Shown: positions 7,575-16,636, counted from the stretch's first letter. The stretch is DNA of 64,000 nucleotides from Saccharopolyspora erythraea (GCF_018141105.1 NZ_CP054839.1:5955411-6019410); one strand, 5' to 3'. Made by a program: numbers and translations. The notes: generated from the sequence alone by a model not told the origin.

Positions 7575-8615
7575 TCAGCCGACGAACCGGCGGATGCTGT
7601 TGACGTCCCCGATGTCGTCGAGCTGTTCAACGGTGACATCCTGACCTTCGGTGGGCGCGTGCACCACCTTGCCCCCGCCGATGTACATCGCGTTGTGGCT
7701 GGCCGAGCTGTAGTAGAACACCACGTCCCCGGGCCTGAGATCGCTCCGCGACACACCGCGGCCTTCGCTGACCTGCGACTTGGTGGACCCGGGCACCTCC
7801 ACCCCGGCCTGCTTGTACGACCACTGCACCAGCCCGGAGCAGTCGAACTGGCTCGGGCCCTTGGCACCGAAGACATACGGCGAACCCTGCTTGCCCAGCG
7901 CGGCGTTGACCGCCTGGACCGCCGCACCGGCCCCGGCGATCGAGCCGACGTTGCTGCTCTCACCGGACAGGGAGTCCTGCTCGGCCGGGCTCAATTGGTC
8001 GTACTGCTGCTTGACCCGGGCGACCTCGCCGTCCATCGCGCCCTTCTTCGCGGCGATCTCGCCGGTGATCCGCGCGGCGTCGGCTTCGGCTCTCGCCGCT
8101 CGCCCGCGGGCGTCCTGCGCCCGCCTCTGCGCGTCCTCGGCCTGGTGCGTGGCATCGGCCAGCCGCGAGATCGCCTCGTTGTTGTCCTTGGCCAGGACCT
8201 CGAGGACCGACGCCCGGTCGAGGAAGTCGTCGGGGCTCTCGCTGACCAGCAAAGCGGAGAGCTGGTTCACGCGCGCACCCTGATAGGACGCGCTGGTGAG
8301 CTGATCGACTTCCCCGCGGAACCGCTCCTCCTCCATTCGAGCCTGGTCAGCCACCCGCTGGGCCGTGTCCGCCTCCGTGGTGGCCCGGTCCAGGTCGGCC
8401 TTGCGCGCCGCATGGTCGTCCTGCGCCTTCTTGTACTCCTCGGTGAGGAGCTCGGCGTTGCGAGACAGATCACGAAGCTGCCGCTGCGCCTCGGACAGCG
8501 TGTTCGGCGTGCTCGGCTGAGCCAGCGCGGGACCGGAGCTGACACCGACGCTCGTGGCCACCGCGGTGAGGGCGACAGCACCGCACACGGTTCGTTTCAG
8601 CTCGGAGCGGACCAT
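7575..8615 (-). CDS. Secreted NlpC/P60 peptidoglycan endopeptidase with coiled-coil N-domain (RipA-like)
   Basis: 346 residues from the ATG at 8615, chosen because it opens a normal signal peptide: RSELKRT, a hydrophobic stretch, then cleavage near PALAQPST at about residue 34. Residues about 40-215 form a long charged coiled coil rich in Ala/Glu/Arg. The C-terminal NlpC/P60 domain has the catalytic Cys in FDCSGLVQWSYK, the His in SASHNAMYIG and a following VVHAP segment. It is predicted to cleave D-Glu-mDAP peptide bonds in cell-wall stem peptides outside the cell, as RipA/RipB do during division. The coiled coil in this family keeps the enzyme inactive until processed or bound by a partner. 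It is a single-gene unit. Confidence 0.9.
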   Translation of the reverse strand: MVRSELKRTVCGAVALTAVATSVGVSSGPALAQPSTPNTLSEAQRQLRDLSRNAELLTEEYKKAQDDHAARKADLDRATTEADTAQRVADQARMEEERFRGEVDQLTSASYQGARVNQLSALLVSESPDDFLDRASVLEVLAKDNNEAISRLADATHQAEDAQRRAQDARGRAARAEADAARITGEIAAKKGAMDGEVARVKQQYDQLSPAEQDSLSGESSNVGSIAGAGAAVQAVNAALGKQGSPYVFGAKGPSQFDCSGLVQWSYKQAGVEVPGSTKSQVSEGRGVSRSDLRPGDVVFYYSSASHNAMYIGGGKVVHAPTEGQDVTVEQLDDIGDVNSIRRFVG

Positions 8616-8644
8616 GAATACACCACTTTCACTTGCGGGATCAT

Positions 8645-8931
8645 CTAACGCACAACCGTGCCGAATGCCCCAGGAACCGGGGCCGCCACCAGACCGGCGG
8701 CGATCAGGGACACACTCGACGCCGCGGCAACGCACACAGGGCCGAAGCGGTCGACCAGGAAACCGCTGAGAGGAGAAGGCAGATACATCGCTCCAACGCG
8801 CACGGCGATGACCACACCGGCAGCGGCGACGGAGTGGCCGTGGCCCATGTGGGCCAGCGTCCTGTCCTGGTCATGATCGCGACCATGACCATCTGGGTCA
8901 ATCCCATCACATCCGCGCCCAGCACCAGCAT
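8645..8931 (-). pseudogene. Frameshifted internal fragment of an MFS transporter
   Basis: Two adjoining minus-strand frames together spell a piece of an MFS drug-type transporter. The first (8931 to about 8869) gives LVLGADVMGLTQMVMVAIMT; a shift near 8850-8868 leads into MGHGHSVAAAGVVIAV and MYLPSPLSGFLVDRFG, the cytoplasmic loop motif of MFS proteins, and a following membrane segment. The frame stops at 8645. Only about 95 of some 400 residues remain, and neither end fits a start or natural stop. The rest of the gap on both sides (8616-8644 and 8932-9160) shows no recognisable coding sequence. Confidence 0.65.
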
Positions 8932-9160
8932 CCGGCCGGTGCCGCCCCGGCGTGGGCCCCGATCGTCGCTGGGCAGGGCGTGGCGACTACACGGCAGCAA
9001 CAGGCAGGCGATCAGGGAGCCACATACGGTGACGGGTGCTCTTCGGAGCCCTTGTGGCATTCGTGCATCGCGGGCTGCCGCGTCCTCAGTGGACTATTCC
9101 TGGCCGCACCACGTCTTTGACGAGGTGCGGGGCGCCGGTATCCATGGTGCGCTCCGCTCG

Positions 9161-10435
9161 TCACCAGCGGGGCTTGCGGAGCTCGTAGGCCGGGTCGATC
9201 CGCCGCATGTAGCCGGTGTCGTCCCGGTCCCGGATGCCGCAGCGCAGGAACTGTTCGTGCAGCGCACCGAGCTTGTCCCGGTCGAGCTCGACGCCGAGAC
9301 CCGGCGCGGTCGGGACGGCGACGGCGCCCTCGTTGAAGGTCAGTGCTCCGGGCTGCACGACGTCCTCCTCCGGGTCCTTCCACGGCCAGTGCGTGTCGCA
9401 GGCGTAGGTGAGGTTGGGAGTCGCGGCGGCGAGGTGGGTCATGGCCGCCAGACTGATCCCGAGGTGACTGTTGGAGTGCATGGACAGGCTCATGCCGAAG
9501 GTCTCGCAGATGCCCGCGAGCAGCCGCGAGCGCCGCAGGCCGCCCCAGAAGTGGTGGTCGGAGAGCACGACTCGCACGGCGTGCTGCCGGATTCCGGGGT
9601 CGAGGTCGGCGAAGCTGACGACGGCCATGTTCGTGGCGAGGGGCATCGGGACCTTCCGCGCGACCTCGGACATGCCCTCGATGCCGCCGGTCGGGTCCTC
9701 GAGGTACTCCAGGACGCCGTCGAGCTCCCGGCCGACGCGGATCGAGGTGTCGACCGTCCACGCCGCGTTGGGGTCCAGCCGCAGCGGCATCCCGGGGAAT
9801 GCCTCGGCGAGAGCCCTGATCGCCGCGATCTCCTCGTCCGGCTCGAAGACTCCGCCCTTGAGCTTGATCGCGGAGAAGCCGTAGTCGTCGATCATGCGGC
9901 GGGCCTGCGCGACGACGCCGTCCGGGTCCAGGGCGGCGCCCCAGGGGTCCGGCTCGGCGCCGGGGTGCCCGGCCCACTTGTAGAACAGGTAGGCGGAGTA
10001 GTCGACCCGGTCCCGCACCGCGCCGCCCAGCAGGCTGCTCACCGGCAGCCCGGTGGCCTTGCCCTGGATGTCCAGGCAGGCGACCTCGAACGGGGAGAAC
10101 ACCGCGTCGGCGGTGCTGGAGTTGGTGACCATCCCGGCCATGCCGTGCCCGCCGGCGCCGGAGTCGCCCTCCAGCGAGCCGCGGACCCGGGCCGCCAGCG
10201 CGTTGAGGTCCCAGACATCCGTGCCCGCCACCAGCTCGGCGGCCCGTCCGAGCCGTTCGAGGTGCTTGGTGTCGCCGTAGGTCTCGCCGAGGCCGCTCAG
10301 CCCCTCGTCCGTGCGGATCTCGACGATCGCGCGGATCGCGAACGGCTCGTGCACCCCAACCGCGTTGAGCAGCGGCGGGTCCTGGAACGCGACGGGGGTG
10401 ATCGCCACGTCGGCGATGCGCTGCCTGGTCGCCAT
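9161..10435 (-). CDS. gudD: Glucarate dehydratase (enolase superfamily)
   Basis: 424 residues, close to the 440-450 of characterised glucarate dehydratases. Enolase-superfamily features are visible: the KxK base motif in AIKLKGG (about residue 190), a metal-ligand region starting LRLDPNAAW, and the catalytic His region SMHSNSHLGIS near residue 325. The motif VSPFEVACLDIQGKATGLP-like region (here FSPFEVACLDIQGKATG) is typical of GudD. The enzyme dehydrates D-glucarate (and L-idarate) to 5-keto-4-deoxyglucarate in the cytoplasm. The ATG has GAGGAGAGG upstream. It is the last gene of a unit with an MFS permease and an esterase, 15 bp after the latter. Confidence 0.9.
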   Translation of the reverse strand: MATRQRIADVAITPVAFQDPPLLNAVGVHEPFAIRAIVEIRTDEGLSGLGETYGDTKHLERLGRAAELVAGTDVWDLNALAARVRGSLEGDSGAGGHGMAGMVTNSSTADAVFSPFEVACLDIQGKATGLPVSSLLGGAVRDRVDYSAYLFYKWAGHPGAEPDPWGAALDPDGVVAQARRMIDDYGFSAIKLKGGVFEPDEEIAAIRALAEAFPGMPLRLDPNAAWTVDTSIRVGRELDGVLEYLEDPTGGIEGMSEVARKVPMPLATNMAVVSFADLDPGIRQHAVRVVLSDHHFWGGLRRSRLLAGICETFGMSLSMHSNSHLGISLAAMTHLAAATPNLTYACDTHWPWKDPEEDVVQPGALTFNEGAVAVPTAPGLGVELDRDKLGALHEQFLRCGIRDRDDTGYMRRIDPAYELRKPRW

Positions 10436-10450
10436 GGGCCAGTCCTCTCC

Positions 10451-11362
10451 TCAGGGTCGGTGTGGTGTCGCGTCGCCGAGCAGCTCGGCGAAGGCCTCGA
10501 CGACGGTGGTGCACGCGGCCTCTGCCGCCCGCGAGACCGCACCGAGGTGGAAGTAGCCGTGCGGCAGGCCATCGTGCACCAGGGCCCGCAACGGGACCCC
10601 GGCCCGCTCGAGCGCCGTGGCGAAGCCGAAGTTGTCCTCTCGCAGGAAGTCCTCGCTTCCCACGCTCAGCACGGTCGGGGGCAGCCCCGTGTGCGAGGCC
10701 AGCACGGGCGAGACGCGGGGATCCTCCAGGACCGCGGGATCGGTACCCGCGTAGAACCCGTTCACCGTGGCGTGGCTGGGGATCGCGGCCAGCAGGCGAA
10801 GGTCCGTCGCCGGGTACAGCAGCAGCTGTCCCAGCAGCGGACGGCCCGCGTCCCGGCAGTGCAACGCTGCGCCCAGAGCGAGGTTGCCGCCCGCGCTGTC
10901 TCCGGCCACGGCCGTCCGATCCGCCTCGCCCCCGATCTCCGGATCGTCCATGACGTGCTCGACCGCATCGACGGCGTCCACCCACGCAGCGGGGAACGGA
11001 TGCTCCGGGGCGAGGGCGTACTCCACGCTGACCACCACGGCGCCCGTGCTCGCGGCGATCCGGGTCGCGTGATCGAGATGGGTGTCTGCGCTGCCGACCA
11101 CGAACCCGCCGCCGTGGAAGTAGACGACGGTCGTCCCTCGCGGCCGGAGCGGCCACACGACCCGCACCGGAATGCCTCCCCGGCGGCCGGGAACCGTGCG
11201 CCGCTCGATCGCCGCGACCTCGAAGTCCGGCTTCGGGTAGAGCGCCTGGAACGCGGCGTACCGGGAGCGAGCCTCGGCCGCGGACGGGCCGCCGGCGAAG
11301 GTGGGCAGGACTCCGGCCGCGTCCCGGCGCTGGTACAGCGCCGCGATTTCCGCATCCAGCAC
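10451..11362 (-). CDS. Alpha/beta hydrolase, HSL-family esterase
   Basis: 303 residues. The oxyanion-hole motif YFHGGGFVVGS (about residues 80-90), nucleophile elbow VAGDSAGGNLA, acid in SEDFLRED and the His in LPHGYFH give a complete hormone-sensitive-lipase-type triad. It hydrolyses carboxyl esters; the physiological substrate may be a sugar-acid lactone or ester delivered by the adjacent permease. The GTG at 11362 begins 2 nt after the permease stop codon and has GGGGAGG upstream. A longer upstream frame exists but runs antisense-like through the permease gene and is rejected. Confidence 0.85.
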   Translation of the reverse strand: MLDAEIAALYQRRDAAGVLPTFAGGPSAAEARSRYAAFQALYPKPDFEVAAIERRTVPGRRGGIPVRVVWPLRPRGTTVVYFHGGGFVVGSADTHLDHATRIAASTGAVVVSVEYALAPEHPFPAAWVDAVDAVEHVMDDPEIGGEADRTAVAGDSAGGNLALGAALHCRDAGRPLLGQLLLYPATDLRLLAAIPSHATVNGFYAGTDPAVLEDPRVSPVLASHTGLPPTVLSVGSEDFLREDNFGFATALERAGVPLRALVHDGLPHGYFHLGAVSRAAEAACTTVVEAFAELLGDATPHRP

Positions 11363-11364
11363 GA

Positions 11365-12690
11365 CTACCTCCCCACGTGCTCGGCGACGGCGCCGACCGG
11401 ACTCGTCTTGCGCATGCGGCGCAGCCCAGGCAACGCGGCCAGAGCGACCAGGGACGCCGCCGCGAACACGTAGAGCGCGATGTCCGTGCTGCCGGTCGAC
11501 TCCTCGATGTAGCCCAGCAGCGACGGCGCGAAGAACCCTGCGAGGTTGCCCAGCGAGTTGATCAGCGCGATACCACCCGCGGCGACCCGGACATCGAGGG
11601 TTTGCGGGACCAGCGGCCAGAACATCGTCGACGCGCACTTGACGCCGACCGCGGCCGCGACCAGCGCGACGAGCCCGAACCACGGACCGCCGACCGTGGC
11701 GAGGAAAGCGCCCGCTGCCGAAAGCACCAGCGCGCCGGCCAGGTACGGACGCCGGTCCGGGGCCCCGTCGGTCCGCTTCGCGAGCAGGTACATCGCCGCC
11801 ACCGCGAACAGCCACGGGATGGCCGACAGCAGCCCCACGGCGAAGTCCGACGTGCCCTCGATCTGACCGACGAGACTGGGCAGCCAGAAGGTGATCGCCG
11901 CCGTCGTCAGGCCGATGGCGAAGAAGACGATGGTCAGCAAGACGATCCGGACGTCGAGCAGCAGCCGCCAGCGGGACGCGGTGCCCGCCGAGCGACGGGC
12001 TTCGGCGTCGCGCCGGACCGCCGCGGACAGGGCCGACTTCTCCTCCGGCGTCAGCCACGGAGCGTCCTCGACGCGCGAGCGCAGGACGAAGATCGCCAGC
12101 GCCCCGACGACGACCGACACCACGCCCTCGAAGAAGAACATCCACCGCCAGCCCGCGATGTCGCCGACGCCGTGCATCTCCAGCAGCGCACCGGAAACCG
12201 GCCCGGTGACGATGTAGGCCGTGGCCGAACCGCCGAGGAAGATCGCGTTCGCCCGCCCCCGGTAGGTGTCCGGGAGCCACTTGGTGAAGTAGTAGATGAC
12301 GCCCGGGAAGAAGCCCGCCTCGCACACCCCGAGCAGGAACCGCGCCAGGGCGAACTGCACCTCGTTCTGCACGAAGGCCGAAGCGACGGTCACGACACCC
12401 CAGCTGATCATGATCCGGGTCAGCCACATCCGCGCACCGACCCGTTCCAGGATCATGTTGCTGGGCACCTCGAACAGCGCGTAGCCCACGAAGAACAGGC
12501 CCGCGCCGAGCCCGAACGCCGCGGCACCGACGCCGATGTCCAGCTGCACGTGCTCCTTGATGAAGCCGACGTTGGTGCGGTCCATCTGGTTGATCACCAG
12601 CATCAAGACCAGCATCGGCAGGATGCGCCGGAAGAACTTGGCCGCACCCGAGGCGACGAGCCGAGCGTCGGGCTCCGCGGGAGAACTCAC
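11365..12690 (-). CDS. MFS transporter, anion:cation symporter type (GudP/phthalate-permease-like)
   Basis: 441 residues with about twelve membrane segments. The early motif INQMDRTNVGF (about residues 35-45) is diagnostic for the ACS family, which includes glucarate/galactarate permeases; a later GYALFEVPSNMILERVGAR matches the loop motif between helices 2 and 3. It would import a sugar acid with protons, consistent with the downstream glucarate dehydratase. The GTG start is preceded by AAGGAG. It is the first gene of the three-gene unit. Confidence 0.88.
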   Translation of the reverse strand: MSSPAEPDARLVASGAAKFFRRILPMLVLMLVINQMDRTNVGFIKEHVQLDIGVGAAAFGLGAGLFFVGYALFEVPSNMILERVGARMWLTRIMISWGVVTVASAFVQNEVQFALARFLLGVCEAGFFPGVIYYFTKWLPDTYRGRANAIFLGGSATAYIVTGPVSGALLEMHGVGDIAGWRWMFFFEGVVSVVVGALAIFVLRSRVEDAPWLTPEEKSALSAAVRRDAEARRSAGTASRWRLLLDVRIVLLTIVFFAIGLTTAAITFWLPSLVGQIEGTSDFAVGLLSAIPWLFAVAAMYLLAKRTDGAPDRRPYLAGALVLSAAGAFLATVGGPWFGLVALVAAAVGVKCASTMFWPLVPQTLDVRVAAGGIALINSLGNLAGFFAPSLLGYIEESTGSTDIALYVFAAASLVALAALPGLRRMRKTSPVGAVAEHVGR

Positions 12691-12813
12691 GTTGGTCTCC
12701 TTCGAGTTCGGTGCGTCGATGGACGTGGGGGTGATGACGCGGCCGGCCGCCGTCGTGGGCGTGCACGGCGTGACCGGGCATCCGGACGAGCCGGCTGCAG
12801 AGCGGGAGCCAGG

Positions 12814-12948
12814 TCAGCTCGACGGCGGCGGGTTGTGCGCGAGAATCCGCCTGCCGTCCATGAAAACCACGGCACCACAGGCGAAATCGCGGCACAAAAG
12901 CGCGCACCCCGACTGCCCGGCAGGCGCGGATGGAGCGTCTTCGGACAT
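12814..12948 (-). CDS. Small 44-residue cysteine-containing protein, unknown
   Basis: Within the 442-bp gap between the permease and PhzF genes, a minus-strand ORF of 44 codons begins at an ATG (12948) with a full GGAGG at 12958-12962, 9 nt upstream. That is the best ribosome binding site in the area. The product starts MSEDAPSAPAGQ, then has GCALLCRDFACGAVVFMDG with three Cys residues, and ends in a Pro/Ser tail. No family is recognised. It lies upstream of the sugar-acid permease in the same direction, so it could be a leader ORF or an independent small protein. A gene remnant is an alternative. The rest of the gap shows nothing I recognise. Confidence 0.4.
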   Translation of the reverse strand: MSEDAPSAPAGQSGCALLCRDFACGAVVFMDGRRILAHNPPPSS

Positions 12949-13132
12949 CGTCGGCGACCTCCAGGTGAATGCGCGATGTCCATGGACGCTAAGCGCTGAG
13001 CAATGCGGGAACAACTCAGCTTATGCATCGGTCGATGCAGGAACTGGATCGATGCCGACGGCGCGGGGCGGAGATGACGCCGATAGCGCCGGCGCGGCTT
13101 GCGGTCTGCTCGTGTTCGGCTACCTGTCCATG

Positions 13133-13975
13133 TCAGAGGTTGATGGTTCCCCGGATGTAGCTGGTGGTGGCTCCGCCGACCCAGACGGTGCCGTCGTCGG
13201 CAGCGGTGATCGTGATGTCACCAGCCCGACCGAGGCGGGAGCCCTGGGAGACCCGGTAGCGGGCGGGGGCGGCTCCGGTGCGGGTCAGCCACTGACCGAC
13301 CGAGGCGTTCATGCTGCCGCACACGGGGTCTTCGGCGACGCCGGCGCCGGGGGCGAAGGTGCGCATCTCGAAGTCGTACGGCGACCCCTCGGGATAGGCC
13401 CCGACAGCGCCGACCATCGCGGTCGGGATGAGCGAGAGGTCCGGTTCCAGCGCCAGCACCTCCTGGGCGGTCGCGAGCCTGACCACGGCCCAGCCGGGTC
13501 CGTTGTCGACCCACTGGTGGTCGAGCACCTGGTCCCGGCTGATCCCGAACGCGGTCACGACCTCGCCGAGGAACTCCTCCTCCATCGCCCCGTCGCGGAT
13601 GGTGGGCGGCGCGGCGAAGGACAGGACGCCGTCACCTCTGTGGACAGTGACCAGTCCGGCGCCGCACTCCTGCACGACTCGGTCGCCGTGACGAGGCGTG
13701 CCGCCGTTCTCCAGCCAGGCGTGCGCGGAACCGAGCGTGGGATGCCCGGCGAACGGCAGCTCCGCGTCCGGGGTGAAGATCCGCAGCCGGTAGTCCGCCT
13801 CCGAGGTGGTGGGCGGCAGCACGAAGGTCGTCTCCGAGAGGTTGGTCCACCGGGCCACGCGCTGCATGTCCTCGGTCTCCACGCCATCGCCATCGAGCAC
13901 GACCGCGACCGGGTTGCCGAGGTACGGGGTGGAGGAGAAGACATCGACCTGGGCGAGGTCACGAGAACGGGTCAC
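13133..13975 (-). CDS. PhzF-family isomerase/epimerase-like protein
   Basis: 280 residues, normal for PhzF proteins. N-terminal QVDVFSSTPYLGNPVAVVLD and FAGHPTLGSAHAWLE are the paired signature segments of the diaminopimelate-epimerase-like fold; TNLSETTFVLP carries the conserved catalytic Glu at about residue 46. The second half has GVAEDPVCGSMNASVGQWL, another family signature. PhzF itself isomerises trans-2,3-dihydro-3-hydroxyanthranilate in phenazine synthesis, but most homologues outside phenazine clusters have unknown substrates. No other phenazine gene is present here. The start is GTG at 13975 with GAAAGG about 11 nt upstream. It is divergent from the orphan response regulator. Confidence 0.87.
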   Translation of the reverse strand: MTRSRDLAQVDVFSSTPYLGNPVAVVLDGDGVETEDMQRVARWTNLSETTFVLPPTTSEADYRLRIFTPDAELPFAGHPTLGSAHAWLENGGTPRHGDRVVQECGAGLVTVHRGDGVLSFAAPPTIRDGAMEEEFLGEVVTAFGISRDQVLDHQWVDNGPGWAVVRLATAQEVLALEPDLSLIPTAMVGAVGAYPEGSPYDFEMRTFAPGAGVAEDPVCGSMNASVGQWLTRTGAAPARYRVSQGSRLGRAGDITITAADDGTVWVGGATTSYIRGTINL

Positions 13976-14248
13976 GATGAAACGGCCTTTCGCCAAACCT
14001 GGAACGAGACCGCGGCGCGGTTCGGTGATGGGCCAAGTGCGCCGCGGACAGCTGTACCGGCGGCAGCCTAACCGGCATTTGGCCTTGGACTCGACAGCCA
14101 ATTCCACGAAAGTGGACTGCTCGCGCACACGATCAGCACGTACCCGTTTGAGCCGGGGGCGCTCCCCATAGGCGCGGTGTGGCTCGCGACCTGACCGCCC
14201 TGCGGCGTCCAGGCCCGCCGGCAACCACGGTCCGCTAACGTCAGGCCG

Positions 14249-14914
14249 ATGCGGGTGCTGGTGACGGAGGACGACGAGGACCTGCGGGTGGCGGTGGAGG
14301 CCGCCCTGCGCGGCGCGGGATTCGCCGTGGACACCGCGGACGATCTTCCCCAGGCGGACGAGGCGCTGGCGGTCAACTGCTACGACTGCGCCGTGTTCGA
14401 TCGGATGCTGCCCGCGGGCGACGCGCTGCGCTACGTCAAGACCCGAAGGCAGTCGGGGTGGGGCGTGCCGGTGCTGTTCCTCACCGCGCGCGACGCCGTG
14501 CACGACCGCATCGACGGGCTCACCTGGGGCGACGACTACCTGGTCAAGCCGTTCGCCGTGGTGGAACTGGTCGTCCGGGTGCGCAGCCTGTGCCGTCGCG
14601 GCGACCTGCCCGCTTCCTCGGTGTTGCGCTGGCAGGACCTCGAGGTGGACACCGGCGGGCACGAGGCGCGGCGTGGCGGCACCCCGCTGCGGCTGACCCG
14701 CAAGGAGTTCGTCGTGCTCGAACGTCTCCTCGCCGCGGAGGGGAACACGGTGGGCCGCGCCGAGCTGATCGCCGCCGTGTGGGACGAGTTCGTGCCGCCT
14801 GCCTCCAACGTGCTGGACGTGCTGATCGCCCAGCTCCGCCGCAAGCTCGGCCCGCCACCAGTGCTGCACACCGTGCGCGGTGTCGGCTACCTGCTCGGCG
14901 AACCCCGCGGCTGA
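14249..14914 (+). CDS. OmpR-family response regulator, orphan
   Basis: 221 residues: receiver domain (about 1-115) and winged-helix output domain (about 125-218). The phospho-acceptor is Asp51 in VFDRMLP, the acidic pair lies in TEDDED, and Lys100 is in DDYLVKPF. Compared with its paralogue at 20459, the loop before DDY is one residue shorter (GLTWGDDY versus FEHGGDDY). The output domain ends with the usual HTVRGVGYLL. No histidine kinase gene is adjacent, so its partner is either the kinase at 21142 or one elsewhere. It sits at the edge of the secretion region, convergent with the AAA+ gene. Confidence 0.9.
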   Translation: MRVLVTEDDEDLRVAVEAALRGAGFAVDTADDLPQADEALAVNCYDCAVFDRMLPAGDALRYVKTRRQSGWGVPVLFLTARDAVHDRIDGLTWGDDYLVKPFAVVELVVRVRSLCRRGDLPASSVLRWQDLEVDTGGHEARRGGTPLRLTRKEFVVLERLLAAEGNTVGRAELIAAVWDEFVPPASNVLDVLIAQLRRKLGPPPVLHTVRGVGYLLGEPRG

Positions 14915-14971
14915 CGGCCTCCCCACTCCACGAGCCGGCCGCCTTGGCTCCCGGCTGCGACCGGCCCGGCT

Positions 14972-16636
14972 TCAGTGGAGCTGCTGACCGGCATCGATCG
15001 CCGTCAGCACGTCATCGAGCCGTAGCTCGCGCAGCTCGCCGGCGTCCGGTATCCGGCCCAACCTGCGCAGGCGCCCGGACTGGGCCTTGCGCAGCGCATC
15101 GAACAGCTTCCTCGCGTCACGGGCGTTGCCGAAACCAGGAGCCGTCGAGATCCGGCCGAAGTGCTCGGCGAGGGCCGGCCCGGACTGGGGGTCGAGCTCG
15201 TAGTCGCCCGCCGCCACCATCCGGCCGACGATGCCGACCAGTTCATCCGGGGTGTAGTCCTCGAACTCCACGGTCTTGGCGAACCGCGAGGACAGGCCGG
15301 GGTTCGCGGCGAGGAACTGGCTCATCTCCGCGGTGTAGCCCGCGACGATCACGGCGATCTCCTCGCGGTGGTCCTCCATCAGCTTCACCAGCGTGTCGAT
15401 GGCTTCCTGGCCGAAGTCGCCGCCACTGCCCGACTGCCGGGACAGCGTGTACGCCTCGTCGATGAACAGCACGCCGCCGAGCGACTGCTCGAAGACCGAC
15501 GCTGTCTTCTCCGCCGTGTGGCCGATGTACTGGCCGACCAGGTCCCGTCTCGACACCTCGCGGAACTCGCCCCTCGGCAGTACCCCGAGCTCACGCAGGA
15601 GCTTGCCGTAGGTTCGCGCTACCGTGGTCTTACCGGTGCCCGGTGCGCCTGCGAAGACCAAGTGGTGGCTCAGCGCGCCGGTGGACAGCCCGGCTCGCGA
15701 GCGCCACGAGTTCACCTGGATCTCGTCCACCAGCGAACGCACCTCGGCCTTGACACCGGGCAGTCCCACCATGCCGTCGAGTTCGGCGAGCGAGGCGTCC
15801 AGCGGGCTCGAACCGCCGAGGAGGCCGGTGGGTTCCGCCACGACCTCCGCTGTCGCGGTGCTCGCCAGCCGGATGGCGGGCTCGGCGGTGTTGTCGATGT
15901 CGCACGCCTCGATCGAGCCCCCGCAGTTGGGTCCCACGTCGATGCCGACGCCACGGGCGTCCCGCACGGAGGTGTGGCGCAGCGCGGGCTCGCTGCGGTG
16001 GGCGACCACGATGGCGGCCTGGCCGGTGCGGGCGATCCGGCAGTTCTCCACCGCGGGCCGCGCGTGCTGGTAGATGTAGAGCCCGCGTTGCCCGCACCCG
16101 CTCACCTCGCACGAGCGGATCACGGGGTCGGCGCCGAGTCCGACGATCATCCCGTCCGCGGCGACGTTGTCGATGACGACGTTCTCCACCACTCCGGACG
16201 TGCCTTCCAGCACCAGCCCGTGTTCCGCCCCCGTGATGGTGACGTCCTTGATCGCCAGGGGGCCCGGTCCCCTGACCGCCACGGCCGGTCCGCGGTCCGC
16301 GCGCACGGTGCAGCCGGCGATGGTCAGCTCTGCGTTCTCGGCCTGCACCGCCGCGGCGTCTCCTGCCTGAACGGTCAGTCCGTGCACGGCGAGCGCGCCA
16401 CCGCGCGCGAGCAGCACCGGCACGTCGGCACCGGTGCCGTCGAGCAGCACGTCCGCGCCGTCGGCCGCGCGCAGGGTGAGGCTGCGGCCGAGGAGTTCCA
16501 GCGTCTCGGCGTACGTGCCCGCGGCGATCGACACGCACGTGCCGTCGGGGGCGTCGAGGACCGCGTCGCCGACGGAGGCGTAGGCACCGTGCCTGCCGGG
16601 ATCGACCAGGACGGTGCGGCCGGCGGATGCCGTCAT
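14972..16636 (-). CDS. Beta-helix / EccA-like AAA+ ATPase fusion
   Basis: 554 residues from the ATG at 16636, which overlaps the preceding stop (TGATG) and has GGGAGG upstream; a TTG 24 bp earlier is less likely. Residues about 1-265 are right-handed parallel beta-helix repeats (pectate-lyase-like, with repeated short I/V/G strands such as GLYIYQHARPAVENC). Residues about 290-545 are a CbxX/SpoVK-type AAA+ module like the C-terminus of EccA: Walker A FAGAPGTGKTTVA, Walker B GVLFIDEAYTL, and arginine-bearing PGLSSRF. In ESX-1, EccA is a cytosolic ATPase thought to act on secretion substrates; there the N-domain is TPR, not beta-helix. It is the last gene of the SARP-EccE-LuxR-AAA operon. Confidence 0.87.
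   Translation of the reverse strand: MTASAGRTVLVDPGRHGAYASVGDAVLDAPDGTCVSIAAGTYAETLELLGRSLTLRAADGADVLLDGTGADVPVLLARGGALAVHGLTVQAGDAAAVQAENAELTIAGCTVRADRGPAVAVRGPGPLAIKDVTITGAEHGLVLEGTSGVVENVVIDNVAADGMIVGLGADPVIRSCEVSGCGQRGLYIYQHARPAVENCRIARTGQAAIVVAHRSEPALRHTSVRDARGVGIDVGPNCGGSIEACDIDNTAEPAIRLASTATAEVVAEPTGLLGGSSPLDASLAELDGMVGLPGVKAEVRSLVDEIQVNSWRSRAGLSTGALSHHLVFAGAPGTGKTTVARTYGKLLRELGVLPRGEFREVSRRDLVGQYIGHTAEKTASVFEQSLGGVLFIDEAYTLSRQSGSGGDFGQEAIDTLVKLMEDHREEIAVIVAGYTAEMSQFLAANPGLSSRFAKTVEFEDYTPDELVGIVGRMVAAGDYELDPQSGPALAEHFGRISTAPGFGNARDARKLFDALRKAQSGRLRRLGRIPDAGELRELRLDDVLTAIDAGQQLH

Noticed and set aside
8633-11473. 946-codon open frame on the plus strand
   Set aside because: It runs antisense to the glucarate dehydratase and esterase genes, which have complete domain motifs; its product is His/Arg/Gly-rich without any domain. 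It is an artefact of high GC.
13133-13975. Phenazine biosynthesis cluster
   Set aside because: Only a PhzF-like gene is present, with no other phz gene nearby; most PhzF homologues are unrelated to phenazines.
13976-14926. N-terminal extension of the PhzF frame on the minus strand
   Set aside because: It runs antisense through the response regulator gene; PhzF homology begins at the GTG at 13975 with a ribosome binding site.
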